Shown: positions 16,148 through 27,873, counted from the stretch's first letter. The stretch: 64,000 nucleotides of DNA from RUG100 sp050953425 (GCA_050953425.1 JBMNMQ010000007.1:62001-126000); one strand, 5' to 3'. A program made the numbers and translations. The notes: generated by a model not told the origin, from the sequence alone.

Positions 16148-17095
16148 ATGTATATGTTCGACGGCCGGATTACGCTGAAGGATAAGGAGATGCTCGATAC
16201 CTACCTGAACGGGTACGACTATCGGACCTCGGGCCTCTCGTTTTCGGCGATGTATATGTGGAAGGAGGCCAATCAGTTCAGCTGGCGGCAGTTCGGCGAT
16301 TACCTGTGCCTGGCCGGCGTCAGCCATCTGGAGTTGGAGGAAGGCATTATCCTGCCGTTTATGTTCATGCCGCTGACGCGCACCGGCAGTTACGACCCGG
16401 CTGCGCTGCGGCAGACGCTGTATGAAGCCCGCGACTTCTTTGAAGAAAAGGGCTTTCCGTTCAGCCTGCGGCTGGTGCCGCTGCACATGCTCGACATCCT
16501 CCGCGAAGCCTGCCCGGGCGAGCTGAAATTCATCGACGACCGGCCCAACTACGACTATGTCTACCGCACGCAGGATCTGATCGAACTGCGCGGCCGCGCC
16601 TACCACGGCAAAAAGAATCATCTCAATTATTTTCAGAGAACCTACGATTACGAGTACCAGACGCTGACCTCGGCGATGGCGGGAGAGGCGATGGAGTTCC
16701 TCGATGAATTCAACGCCCGCAAGGATGTTCCGGAGCACGAGATGGAGATGCTGAAGATGGAACAGGAAGCGATGCGCGATGTCCTCGACAACCTCGAGAC
16801 CGTCGGCTATGATGCCGGCGCGATCCGCATCAACGGCAGAATCGAAGCGCTGGCCATCGGCGGCACGCTCAACCGCAACACCGTCACCGAACACGTCGAA
16901 AAGGCCAACGTCAACTACCGCGGCCTCTACCAGGCGATCAATTACGAGTTCTGCCGGCATGTGGCACACTGGGCCAAGTACATCAACCGCGAGGAGGATA
17001 TGGGAATACCCAACCTGCGCAAGGCCAAGCTCTCCTATCATCCCTGCAAGCTGCTGGAAAAGTATATCGTTACCTTCAGGGAATCCGGCGCATAG
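16148..17095 (+). CDS. DUF2156 (phosphatidylglycerol lysyltransferase C-domain-like) protein
   Basis: 315 residues, soluble, with the acyl/aminoacyl-transferase (GNAT-like) fold of DUF2156. Recognisable parts are YDYRTSGLSFSAMYMWKEAN near the N-terminus, the basic GKKNHLNYFQRTYDYEYQ around 165-182, and the C-terminal ANVNYRGLYQAINYEFCRH and GIPNLRKAKLSYHPCKLLEKY. Related domains in MprF transfer amino acids to lipids, but stand-alone copies are uncharacterised. Start ATG 16148 (MYMFDG) has GAAGGTG about nine bases upstream. The 167-bp gap before it is GC-rich and contains a hairpin (CGGCTGC with GCAGCCG) without a T run. Confidence 0.8.
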   Translation: MYMFDGRITLKDKEMLDTYLNGYDYRTSGLSFSAMYMWKEANQFSWRQFGDYLCLAGVSHLELEEGIILPFMFMPLTRTGSYDPAALRQTLYEARDFFEEKGFPFSLRLVPLHMLDILREACPGELKFIDDRPNYDYVYRTQDLIELRGRAYHGKKNHLNYFQRTYDYEYQTLTSAMAGEAMEFLDEFNARKDVPEHEMEMLKMEQEAMRDVLDNLETVGYDAGAIRINGRIEALAIGGTLNRNTVTEHVEKANVNYRGLYQAINYEFCRHVAHWAKYINREEDMGIPNLRKAKLSYHPCKLLEKYIVTFRESGA

Positions 17096-17135
17096 CCCGG
17101 CGCCGCGGGTGCCGGCAGCCCCGGCCCCGAAAATA

Positions 17136-17164
17136 TTGAAACTGCCGCGGTTCTGTGGTATGAT
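17136..17164 (+). promoter_or_regulatory. Promoter of the thiolase gene
   Basis: TTGAAA (17136-17141), 17 bp, TATGAT (17159-17164), giving a leader of about 70 nt. Confidence 0.7.
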
Positions 17165-17239
17165 CGAACCATATTACGGCAATTTAAGGCAATCGTCATT
17201 TCAGTACCAGCATACTATCGCTAAGGAGGAGTACCTAAC

Positions 17240-18421
<1,182 letters not shown>

Positions 18422-18457
18422 GCGGAATTCTGACGCAGAGCCAATATCACTGCATGC

Positions 18458-18485
18458 AAAAAGGGACGGGCGGCCGTCCCTTTTT
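18458..18485. terminator. Bidirectional terminator between thiolase and the small divergent gene
   Basis: AAAAAGGGACGG (18458-18469) pairs perfectly with CCGTCCCTTTTT (18474-18485), loop GCGG. The A and T runs let it act on both strands, ending the thiolase gene and the small - strand ORF. Confidence 0.92.
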
Positions 18486-18516
18486 CAATCGGTATTTTCG
18501 CTCCTCCGCGCGGCGC

Positions 18517-18636
18517 CTACTTTTGCAGCAGGCAGATCAGCAGAGTGAGAACGCCTGCCTTCATGCGCTGCTCGTCGCGCGGACGAATCTGCATCAGCGG
18601 CTGATAGTATTCGGTCAATGCGGTCATTTTGTTCAT
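18517..18636 (-). CDS. Small 39-residue protein divergent from a two-component system
   Basis: A short ORF begins MNKMTALTEYYQPLMQIRPR and ends in a hydrophobic stretch VLTLLICLLQK. The ATG (18636-18634) is preceded by an excellent AAGGAGG (18648-18642) at 5 nt, the strongest evidence that it is translated. It ends just before the bidirectional terminator. The amphipathic or hydrophobic tail after a basic patch (RPRDEQRMK) could be a membrane peptide. A possible TAAGAT -10 lies at 18758-18753, with the CTGAAAG operator array immediately upstream, so the adjacent response regulator may control it. The function is unknown. Confidence 0.6.
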   Translation of the reverse strand: MNKMTALTEYYQPLMQIRPRDEQRMKAGVLTLLICLLQK

Positions 18637-18768
18637 TGCTGCCTCCTTCTGCCGGCGGTGCCGCCGTTTCCGGGTGCTGAGGCCGGCGGTCCGGGCGGGC
18701 AGCCGGCGGCTGCCGCGCCCCTGCGAGGGTAGTTCTTTTCTGTTCTGGCGTTATCTTAGCGAAAAAAT

Positions 18769-18829
18769 CTGAAAGCACCCTGAAAGTCCGCTTTCAGACT
18801 GTTTTCAGAGCCCTGCGCTATGGTATAAT
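18769..18829 (+). promoter_or_regulatory. Four-heptamer operator array and promoter of the OmpR-type system
   Basis: Heptamers start exactly 11 bp apart: CTGAAAG at 18769 and 18780, then CTTTCAG at 18791 and TTTTCAG at 18802. The first two are direct; the last two are inverted. The fourth overlaps the -35 position of the TATAAT box at 18824-18829. One helical turn between sites on one DNA face is typical of OmpR/PhoB-type dimers, so autoregulation by the downstream regulator is likely. Confidence 0.75.
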
Positions 18830-18855
18830 GACCTTGGAAACAGGAGGGCACGCCG

Positions 18856-19536
18856 ATGAGAGTACTGATTGTAGAAGACGAAGTGCGGCTGGCCAAAGCG
18901 CTGGCGCAGATCCTTTCGGAAGAGAAATACATGTGCGATGTCGTGCACAACGGAGACGACGGCTATGACTATGCCGGCAGCGGCATCTATGACGTCATCG
19001 TCCTCGACGTCATGCTGCCCGGCCGCAACGGCTATGATGTGGCCAAACAGCTGAGACGGGACAAGAACCAGACGCCGATCATCATGCTGACCGCCAAGAG
19101 CAGCACCAATGACAAGGTGACGGGCCTCGACTGCGGGGCCGACGATTACATGACCAAACCGTTTGAGCCGGAGGAGCTGCTGGCCCGCATCCGCGCCATC
19201 ACCCGGCGTCAGGGCGAGATGATTCTCGACGAGGTCAGCTTTGACGATCTGACGCTGGATCTGTCGACCTGCGATCTCAAATGCGGCGCAAAAACGATTC
19301 ATCTCAACTTCAAGGAATTTGAAATTCTCAAGCTGCTGATGGCCAATCCCAAGGCCGCGGTGACCAAGGAAGACATCATCACCAAGGTCTGGGGCTACGA
19401 TTCCGACGCCACCGACAATAATGTGGAGGCGTACATTTCCTTTCTGCGCAAGAAATTCTCGCACCTGAAGACGCGCGTAACCATCAAGGCTCTGCGCAAG
19501 GTCGGCTACCGCCTGGAGGCTGCGGAGCAATGCTGA
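18856..19536 (+). CDS. OmpR/PhoB-family response regulator
   Basis: 226 residues. The receiver domain (1-118) has acidic residues VEDE near the N-terminus, the phosphoacceptor D51 in IVLDVMLPG, and the switch region TAKSS with KPF. The C-terminal winged-helix DNA-binding domain (about 125-224) has the family end motif VEAYISFLRKKF and TIKALRKVGYRLE. It pairs with the kinase that begins inside its last codons (7-bp overlap). The CTGAAAG array upstream is its probable binding site. Confidence 0.95.
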   Translation: MRVLIVEDEVRLAKALAQILSEEKYMCDVVHNGDDGYDYAGSGIYDVIVLDVMLPGRNGYDVAKQLRRDKNQTPIIMLTAKSSTNDKVTGLDCGADDYMTKPFEPEELLARIRAITRRQGEMILDEVSFDDLTLDLSTCDLKCGAKTIHLNFKEFEILKLLMANPKAAVTKEDIITKVWGYDSDATDNNVEAYISFLRKKFSHLKTRVTIKALRKVGYRLEAAEQC

Positions 19537-20831
19537 GAAAACTCCAGCAAAAGGTCATCCTGATCAATATGGTGCTGGTCGGCTGCGTGCTCCTCAGCGT
19601 CATGGGCGCGGTGGTGCTGACCTCCTATTCGGAGGAAAAACATGAACTGCAGCGGGCGCTGCACCTGGCCATCAATGACGTCACCGGCAGCGAAGTGCTT
19701 CAGGGACGCGCCGGCGACGATTCCGGCGGCGGGATCGGCCGCGGCACCCCCGGGCGCCGACCGGCAAGCAGAGTGCCGACCTATACCGTGGTGTATCTGG
19801 ATAACGGCAGCTCGACCGCGTCACGGTTCAATATGTCGCAGGGCAGCAGCAGCTTCGATTCTTCCACCATCGATCGCGCACTGCGGCTCGTCAAGAGTTC
19901 GAATGCGATGGGGGGAACGCTGAGCCAGTATGACCTCTGCTTCCGCAAGTACTATGTCTCCAACGGCGTAGTGATAGCTTTTGCCAGCACTACGCAGATG
20001 GAGACCCAGATGGTGCACCTGGTTACGCGCTGTATCGTGCTGTTCCTTCTCGCGATGGCGCTGCTGTTCGTGATCAGCTGGATGCTCGCGCGCATGGCGA
20101 TCGCACCGGTGCGGCGGGCCTGGGGACAGCAGCAGCAGTTTGTCGCCGACGCCAGCCACGAACTGAAAACGCCGCTGACCGTGATTCTCGCCAATAACGA
20201 CATCCTGCTCTCCCATCCGGAAGAGACGGTCGCGAATCAGACGCAGTGGGTGGAGAGCACCGACGAAGAGGCGCGTCATATGAAGAGTCTGGTCGACAAT
20301 CTGCTCTATCTGGCGCGTTCCGACGCCAATCAGGCCAAGCTGGTATTTTCCGATGTGCCCTTCGGCGAACTGACCATGGATCTGGCGCTGCAGTTCGAAC
20401 CGGTGGCCTTCGAGCAGGGCGTGGAAATCGATTACAGCGAGATCGACACCGAAATTCATCTGCAGGGAGATGTGACCAGACTCCGGCAGCTGGTGCACAT
20501 TCTGGTTGACAATGCCTGCAAGTACGGGCGGGACGGGAAAATCGTCAAGATCAGCCTGCAGCGCAGCGGCAGCGGCTGCGCCCTCTCGGTGCACAACGGC
20601 GGGGCGCCGATTGCAAAGGAGGATCTGCCCCATATTTTCGAGCGCTTTTACCGCTCGGACAAATCCAGAACCAAGCGGGAACAGGAGAGCGGCTACGGGC
20701 TCGGACTGGCGATCGCCAAGACCATTGTCGAGGAACACAACGGCCGCATCGGTGTTTCCAGCAGCAGCGAGGAAGGAACAACGTTCACCGCGGAATTCCG
20801 CTGCGGCCGCGCGCCGAAAAAGAAGCAGTAG
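19530..20831 (+). CDS. Membrane sensor histidine kinase
   Basis: 433 residues. Two membrane segments (about 9-31 and 167-189) flank an extracytoplasmic sensor region of about 130 residues with a Ser/Gly-rich, low-complexity part. The DHp box is DASHELKTPL with H210. The ATPase domain has the N box LVDNACKYG, the G1 region HNGGAPIA and the G2 region YGLGLAIAK. The signal is unknown. It ends 6 bp from the convergent coaBC gene, with no obvious terminator between them. Confidence 0.94.
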   Translation: MLRKLQQKVILINMVLVGCVLLSVMGAVVLTSYSEEKHELQRALHLAINDVTGSEVLQGRAGDDSGGGIGRGTPGRRPASRVPTYTVVYLDNGSSTASRFNMSQGSSSFDSSTIDRALRLVKSSNAMGGTLSQYDLCFRKYYVSNGVVIAFASTTQMETQMVHLVTRCIVLFLLAMALLFVISWMLARMAIAPVRRAWGQQQQFVADASHELKTPLTVILANNDILLSHPEETVANQTQWVESTDEEARHMKSLVDNLLYLARSDANQAKLVFSDVPFGELTMDLALQFEPVAFEQGVEIDYSEIDTEIHLQGDVTRLRQLVHILVDNACKYGRDGKIVKISLQRSGSGCALSVHNGGAPIAKEDLPHIFERFYRSDKSRTKREQESGYGLGLAIAKTIVEEHNGRIGVSSSSEEGTTFTAEFRCGRAPKKKQ

Positions 20832-20837
20832 GCCGCT

Positions 20838-22049
20838 TCACGGCGCCTGCTTCGCCGCGGCACGCAGCTTGACCGCGCGGTCGAGAATCGCGCCGGCGAC
20901 CTCGAGCTTGCTCATCTTCGGCAGTTCTTCGGCGCCGTCGGCCGTGAGCAGCGTGACGATATTGGTGTCTGCGCCAAAGCCGGCCCCGGCGGTGCGGAGG
21001 CTGTTGGCGACGATCATGTCGACGTTCTTTGCCTCCAGCTTGGCGCGGGAATTGGCCAGCAGATTCTGCGTCTCCATCGAAAAGCCGCAGACGAACTGAT
21101 CGGGACGCTTTTGCTGCCCGAGGGCGGCGAGGATGTCGCGGGTGCGCTGCAGCGGGACGGACAGGTCATCGTCCCGTTTTTTTATTTTCTCGTCGTGCGG
21201 CGCAGCCGGCGTGTAATCGGCGACGGCAGCGGCCTTGAAGACAAAGTCGCAGTCGGGAAAGCGCTCCATCACGGCATCGTACATCTCCGCGGCGGACGTC
21301 ACCGGCACAATCTCCACGAAGCGCGGCGGCGTCAATGCCGAGGGCCCGCTGACCAGCGTGACGTCGGCGCCGCGCCAAGCGCAGGCCCGCGCCAGCGCGT
21401 AGCCCATGCGGCCGCTGGAATGGTTGCTGAGGAAGCGTACCGGATCGAGCGCTTCCTGCGTCGGGCCGGCCGTGACCAGCACCCGCTGCCCCTCCATGTC
21501 GTGCGGCATCGCCAGGCGGCGGAGAATGTATTCTTCGAGTTCCTCCGGCTCCGGCATCTTGCCCCTGCCGACATCGTCACAGGCGAGGCGGCCGCTGGCC
21601 GGCTCGATCAGTTCAAAGCCGGCTTTGCCGAGGCGCCGCAGATTGTCCTGCGTGATCGGATTTTCGTACATCGCTGTATTCATCGTCGGGGCGGCCAGTT
21701 TGGGGCAGCGGGCCGCGAGCACCGTGGTGGTCAGCATGTCGTCGGCGATGCCGTGCGCCAGCTTGGCGAGAATGTCGGCGCTGGCCGGGGCGATGAGGAT
21801 CAGATCCGCCCGCTGCGCGAGGGCGACGTGGGCGACGTTGAATTCAAACTGCCGGTCAAAGGTATCGACGAGGCAGCGCTGCCCGGTCAGCGTCTCGAAG
21901 GTCAGCGGCGTGATGAAGCGGCTGGCGTTGGCGGTCATCAGCACATGCACCTCGCAGTTCTTCTTTTTCAGTGCGCTGGCGAGCGAGGCGGTCTTGTAGG
22001 CAGCGATGCTGCCGCTGACGCCGAGCAGTACGGTTTTTCCTTGCAGCAT
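20838..22049 (-). CDS. coaBC: Bifunctional phosphopantothenoylcysteine decarboxylase / phosphopantothenate-cysteine ligase
   Basis: 403 residues, full length for CoaBC. The N-terminal flavin-dependent decarboxylase (about 1-180) shows GVSGSIAAYK and the PTMNTAMYENP substrate motif. The C-terminal synthetase (about 190-400) shows VLVTAGPTQEALDPVRF followed by SNHSSGRMG. Together they carry out two successive steps of coenzyme A synthesis. The start is ATG 22049, behind GGGAGGAG; the frame continues to 22106 but without a better site. The promoter -10 TATAAT is at 22110-22105, close to that of the divergent glnS. Confidence 0.95.
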   Translation of the reverse strand: MLQGKTVLLGVSGSIAAYKTASLASALKKKNCEVHVLMTANASRFITPLTFETLTGQRCLVDTFDRQFEFNVAHVALAQRADLILIAPASADILAKLAHGIADDMLTTTVLAARCPKLAAPTMNTAMYENPITQDNLRRLGKAGFELIEPASGRLACDDVGRGKMPEPEELEEYILRRLAMPHDMEGQRVLVTAGPTQEALDPVRFLSNHSSGRMGYALARACAWRGADVTLVSGPSALTPPRFVEIVPVTSAAEMYDAVMERFPDCDFVFKAAAVADYTPAAPHDEKIKKRDDDLSVPLQRTRDILAALGQQKRPDQFVCGFSMETQNLLANSRAKLEAKNVDMIVANSLRTAGAGFGADTNIVTLLTADGAEELPKMSKLEVAGAILDRAVKLRAAAKQAP

Positions 22050-22261
22050 GGCGACTCCTCCCTTGCTGTACTTCTGCGGATAGCTACGGTCGTTTTGCTG
22101 TCCCATTATACCATAGAACCGCCGGCTGCGGTACGGCTTTCGCCGCCGCCGTTCGTCAGTGGCGGCCGCGGCCGCCTTGTGGTATAATGCTATCGCAAAG
22201 CAGTCGTATCAGCAGGAACAGCGCGTGGCGCGCGGCGTCACGGCTGCGGAGGAAACCCATT

Positions 22262-23917
<1,656 letters not shown>

Positions 23918-23925
23918 ACGGCGTG

Positions 23926-24699
23926 ATGAACAGCGGACTGACGACGTCGCTGCCGGGCATTCTGGTCCTGATTCTTGGAGCCGTCGCGGCCGGCTTTCTC
24001 GCCGGCAGCGGCGCGGTATATCTGTTCAATCACCTGCCGGCCGCCTGGCTCGGTGAGACACAGCGGCAGCCGGGCGAGCAGCGCCTCTCCGGCTGGCCGT
24101 GGAAATACGCGCTGGCGGCGGCTTTCAGTGTCATCGGCATCGATCTGGCGGTGCAGGACTGGCGCTACGCGGCCGCGGCGCTGTCGGCCTGCTGGGTACT
24201 GCTGCTGCTGGGGCTGGCCGCCGGAAAATACCGCCGCGTGCCGGATCCGCTGGTGCTGCTGCTGGCTCTGACCGGGCTCGGCTTTGCGCCGTATCTCGAC
24301 TGGCTGCGGCAGATGCTGCCCGGCGCTGCCGTCGGCGCCGGCGGCATGCTGGCGGTCGAGCTGATTCTCGCGCATCATCGCGGCACCGGCACCGAGGGCC
24401 TGCCGCTGACCCGCATGGGCGCGGCAATCGGCCTGATCGGCGGCTGGACCGGCATGGTCTGGACATATCTTCTCGGCGGGACCGCCTGCGGCATCGCCGC
24501 GGCACTGCGGCTGCGCCGCCGGAGACGTTCGGGCGAAGGAGAAAAGACCGTACCGAAACAGGCTGCACCGGATCGGTCCGCCGCGCCCGGCAAAGAGGAA
24601 GGCGCAGCCGGCAGCCGCAGCTTTGCGGCGGCCGCCGTGCCGTATTTCTGCGCTGCCGCGGCTTTCTATCTGGTGGTCGTGCAGCAGTTTTTGCAATAG
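23926..24699 (+). CDS. Membrane protein resembling a prepilin peptidase (A24), probably degenerate
   Basis: About 257 residues with six or seven hydrophobic segments. GAVYLFNHLPAAWLGE near the N-terminus and RRVPDPLVLLLAL resemble the first half of type IV prepilin peptidases (the IPD aspartate). The second catalytic motif, GxGD, is not visible: the matching stretch reads GTGTEGLPLTRMGAAIG. A charged linker (RRRRRSGEGEKTVPKQ) precedes a last membrane helix. So it may be a non-catalytic relative, or the family call may be wrong. It follows glnS by a few bases and precedes the YhbY gene by 13 bp, implying one transcript. A GTG at 23923 is an equal start. Confidence 0.45.
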   Translation: MNSGLTTSLPGILVLILGAVAAGFLAGSGAVYLFNHLPAAWLGETQRQPGEQRLSGWPWKYALAAAFSVIGIDLAVQDWRYAAAALSACWVLLLLGLAAGKYRRVPDPLVLLLALTGLGFAPYLDWLRQMLPGAAVGAGGMLAVELILAHHRGTGTEGLPLTRMGAAIGLIGGWTGMVWTYLLGGTACGIAAALRLRRRRRSGEGEKTVPKQAAPDRSAAPGKEEGAAGSRSFAAAAVPYFCAAAAFYLVVVQQFLQ

Positions 24700-24712
24700 G
24701 AGACAAGTAACG

Positions 24713-25009
24713 ATGCTGACGGGAAAACAGAGAAGCTGGCTGAAGCGCCTGGCGCAGGACACCCCGGTGACGGTCTACATCGGCCGCAGCGGTCTGACGG
24801 AAACGATCCGGCACGAATTCGAAAACGGCTTTGAGAGCCGCGAGCTGGTCAAGGCCAAGATCCAGCAGGGATCGGAACTCGATCCCGCGGAGACGGCCAA
24901 CCTGCTGGCGCGGGAACTGCGGGCGGAATTCGTCCAGGCGATCGGCCGCAAGTTCATCCTCTACCGGCGCTCCCGCCGCCGCAAAGAGCACATCGAACTG
25001 CCGGAGTAA
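24713..25009 (+). CDS. yhbY: YhbY/CRM-domain RNA-binding protein
   Basis: 98 residues forming a single CRM domain, as in E. coli YhbY, which binds 23S rRNA in pre-50S particles. The family begins LTGKQRSWLKRLA and has the loop GRSGLT; the C-terminus IGRKFILYRRSRRRK fits. It has an AGGAGA ribosome site and lies 3 bp before truA. Confidence 0.93.
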   Translation: MLTGKQRSWLKRLAQDTPVTVYIGRSGLTETIRHEFENGFESRELVKAKIQQGSELDPAETANLLARELRAEFVQAIGRKFILYRRSRRRKEHIELPE

Positions 25010-25012
25010 AAC

Positions 25013-25846
25013 ATGGGAGAGGCCAGGGAACGCAATCTGCTGCTGACGATCAGCTACGACGGCACGCCGTTTTCCGGCTGGCAGCGACAGCCCGGACGGC
25101 CGACGGTGCAGGGCGAGATCGAACGGGCGCTGACGGAACTCTGCGGGCAGCCGGTGCGCATCGACGGCACCAGCCGCACCGACGCCGGCGTGCATGCCCT
25201 CGGGCAGCGCGCTTCTTTTCACGGCCGTTTCGGCATTCCCACCGCCAACCTGCGGCGGGCCTTAAACGACCGGCTGCCGGGCAGCATCCGCATTCTCGCG
25301 GTCGAGGAAAAGCCGCCCGGCTTTCACGCCCGCTACGACTGCTGCGGAAAGGAGTATCACTACCGGCTGGTCAACGGTCGCGGGCGCAGTCCGTTCCGCC
25401 GGCATTTCTGCTGGTATCTGGAGCGACCGCTGGATCTGGCGGCGATGCGGGAGGCGGCGCAGCGGCTCGAGGGCCGGCATGACTTTCGCTGCTTTCAGGC
25501 GGCCGGCGGTCAGGAGCGGGAATCCACCGTGCGGACGCTGTACCGGGTCCGGGTCGAGGAACTGCCGGCGACGGCTGCCGGCGACCCGGCCGCGGCCGCC
25601 GTGCCGTTCGATTCTGCCGCCGGGCGGGAGCTTCGTATTCGCACGGCCGGCGACGGCTTCCTCTATAATATGGTGCGCATCCTCGTCGGCACGCTCGTCG
25701 AGGTCGGCCTCGGCCGACGCGATCCCGCCGCCATCGACGCCCTTCTGGCGAGCCGTGACCGCACCGAGGCCGGTCCGACGGCCCCGGCCCGCGGCCTTTA
25801 TCTGGCCGAAGTCTACTATGACCGCGCGCGGATGCTGCGGGGCTGA
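25013..25846 (+). CDS. truA: tRNA pseudouridine(38-40) synthase TruA
   Basis: 277 residues. The nucleophile is D57 in GTSRTDAGVHALGQ. Other family blocks are YDGTPFSGWQRQPG, RYDCCGKEYHYRL and the C-terminal FLYNMVRILVGTLVEVG. It modifies the anticodon arm of tRNAs. A Gly/Ala/Pro-rich insert (about 185-205) is longer than usual. It is in the same transcript as yhbY and probably the dCMP deaminase, 45 bp on. Confidence 0.95.
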   Translation: MGEARERNLLLTISYDGTPFSGWQRQPGRPTVQGEIERALTELCGQPVRIDGTSRTDAGVHALGQRASFHGRFGIPTANLRRALNDRLPGSIRILAVEEKPPGFHARYDCCGKEYHYRLVNGRGRSPFRRHFCWYLERPLDLAAMREAAQRLEGRHDFRCFQAAGGQERESTVRTLYRVRVEELPATAAGDPAAAAVPFDSAAGRELRIRTAGDGFLYNMVRILVGTLVEVGLGRRDPAAIDALLASRDRTEAGPTAPARGLYLAEVYYDRARMLRG

Positions 25847-25891
25847 CGGCGGGAGAAACTGCCGCCCAACGGCGGAGAAAAGGAGATCACA

Positions 25892-26362
25892 ATGAAGAAG
25901 AGACCCAGCTGGGACGAATACTTCATGGAAATGGCGGAGCTGGCGGCGACCCGCTCAACCTGCCTGCGGCGGCAGGTGGGCGCGGCCATCGTACAGGACA
26001 AGCACGTCATCGCTACCGGATACAACGGCGCCCCGTCCGGCATTCCGCACTGCGCCGAGCGCGGCGGCTGCATGCGCGAGCAGCTCGGCATCCCCTCCGG
26101 GGAACGGCACGAGCTGTGCCGTGCTCTGCACGCCGAGCAGAACGCCATCATCCAGGCGGCAACGCTGGCGCAGAGCATCGAGGGCGCGACGATGTACGTC
26201 ACCAATCAGCCGTGCATCATCTGCGCGAAGATGATCATCAACGCCGGCATCCGCCGGGTCGTCGTCAAGGACGGCTACCCCGACGAGTTCGCGGTGGAGA
26301 TGCTCGAGGAAGCCGGGCTCAAGATCATCATGCTCGAGGACCTGCTCGAGACGCAGGACTGA
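25892..26362 (+). CDS. dCMP deaminase (ComEB-like)
   Basis: 156 residues. Zinc/catalytic motif H80-A-E82 (LHAEQNAI) and P107-C108-x2-C111 (QPCIICAKM), plus the allosteric-family region GYNGAPSGIPHC. It converts dCMP to dUMP for thymidylate synthesis. Start ATG 25892 follows AAAGGAGATCACA. It is the last gene of the group; the following 116 bp to the convergent MATE gene show no clear terminator. Confidence 0.93.
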   Translation: MKKRPSWDEYFMEMAELAATRSTCLRRQVGAAIVQDKHVIATGYNGAPSGIPHCAERGGCMREQLGIPSGERHELCRALHAEQNAIIQAATLAQSIEGATMYVTNQPCIICAKMIINAGIRRVVVKDGYPDEFAVEMLEEAGLKIIMLEDLLETQD

Positions 26363-26478
26363 ATGATGCGAGACGGTGATGCAGAACTGCGCATCGGCGG
26401 CGTCCGCGGACCTGCGGATGCAGTTCAGGCCGCCGGTTTTGGCTGCCCGTGCTGTCGGTCAGTCCCGATCGGTTCTGA

Positions 26479-27873
26479 TCAGTCCTGATCGATGCGGCGA
26501 ATCAGATTCTTTACCCACTTGCGACTGTGAAAGCGATGCGAGAGGAAGATGCATTTGACAGCTTCCTCGAGTTTGACTGCCAGCACGCAGAAATAAACCG
26601 GCCAGTGAAATACCAGCGCACTGAGGAACGCCATCGGCACGCCGATGAACCAGACGGTGCTCAGCTCGGTGCACATCGCAAAGCGGGTGTCGCCGCCGGC
26701 GCGGAGAACGCCGGTGACGAGGATCGCGTTGTAGAGCACCAGCGCCATGGTGGCGCTGTAGACGAGCAGGATCAGAAAGGCGTAGTGGCTGCCGGCGGGC
26801 GTGAAATTGAAGAGGGAGATGATCGGGTGGGCGACGGCCATCAGCACCGCGCCGCAGAGAAAACCGAGCAGGGTGCCGATCCGCAGGATCAGCCGCGCCA
26901 GGGAGACGGCGCCCTCGGTATCGCCGGCGCCCAGCTTCTGTCCGACCAGAATCAGTGCCGCGTCGCCGACGCTGAAGGCGGCCATGATCAGCAGGTTCTG
27001 AATGGTTGTCGCGGCCTGCACGGCAGCGTAGGCGGTGATGCCGATGCGGGCGTAAGCGGCGACGTACAGCGAGGTGCCGACGCCCCACAGTGATTCATTG
27101 AGCGTCGTCGGCACGGCATTGCGCACGAGGCGGCGCACGAACGGCCGCGACCAGCCGAAAAAGCGGCGGAAATCATCGGCGAGGAGATTGCGGCGGGCGA
27201 AGACGACGAAGTACATGACGCAGAACTGCGCGCCGCGCGCAATCGCGGTCGCCAGCGCCGCACCGGTGACGCCGAGGGCCGGTGCGCCGAAGTGACCGAA
27301 GATCAGCACGTAGTTTAAGAATGTGTTGCTGACAAAGGCGACGATGCTGATGAACAGCGGCAGATGGGTCTGCTGGGTCGCCCGCAGGGCGACTTCAAAG
27401 GGCAGGATCATCGCCAGAAAGAGAAAGCAGGGCGCGCCGGTGCGGACGTAGTCACTGCCGATCTCGATGGTTTCGGGAATGTCGGTGAAGATGCGCAGGA
27501 TGTACTGCGGGCCGAACAGGGAAACCAGAAAGAAGAGCAGTGCCATGCTCACGGTCACGATCAGCGCAAAGCCGACGGTGCGGCGGATGTGCGGCAGATC
27601 GCGGGCGCCCCAGAACTGCGCCATGAAGGTGGCGCAGCCGCCGCAGAAGCCGTAGCAGATCATGTAGAAAATCATGTAGATCTGCACCGAAACACCGACG
27701 GCGGCCAGCTGACTTTCGCCGAGACTGCCGACCATCAGATTGTCAACCAGATTCAACGAAGAACCGATCAGGCTCTGCAGGGCGATGGGGACGGCGACTT
27801 TGGCCAGAGTTTGATAGACTTTTTTATTGCCGATGCGGCTGGTGCGATGCTCGCGCTGCCCGCTTTTTTTCAT
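26479..27873 (-). CDS. MATE family efflux transporter
   Basis: 464 residues with twelve predicted membrane helices in two homologous halves. Features are VAVPIALQSLIGSSLNLVDN in helix 1 and the repeated family patterns (MVGSLGESQLAAVG; NLLIMAAFSVGDAALILVGQ). Such proteins export cationic compounds against Na+ or H+. The basic tail RKWVKNLIRR is cytoplasmic. Start ATG 27873 follows GGGAGCGTGAAATTCA. Upstream on the same strand is the cvpA-like gene, separated by 274 bp of repeat-containing sequence. Confidence 0.93.
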   Translation of the reverse strand: MKKSGQREHRTSRIGNKKVYQTLAKVAVPIALQSLIGSSLNLVDNLMVGSLGESQLAAVGVSVQIYMIFYMICYGFCGGCATFMAQFWGARDLPHIRRTVGFALIVTVSMALLFFLVSLFGPQYILRIFTDIPETIEIGSDYVRTGAPCFLFLAMILPFEVALRATQQTHLPLFISIVAFVSNTFLNYVLIFGHFGAPALGVTGAALATAIARGAQFCVMYFVVFARRNLLADDFRRFFGWSRPFVRRLVRNAVPTTLNESLWGVGTSLYVAAYARIGITAYAAVQAATTIQNLLIMAAFSVGDAALILVGQKLGAGDTEGAVSLARLILRIGTLLGFLCGAVLMAVAHPIISLFNFTPAGSHYAFLILLVYSATMALVLYNAILVTGVLRAGGDTRFAMCTELSTVWFIGVPMAFLSALVFHWPVYFCVLAVKLEEAVKCIFLSHRFHSRKWVKNLIRRIDQD

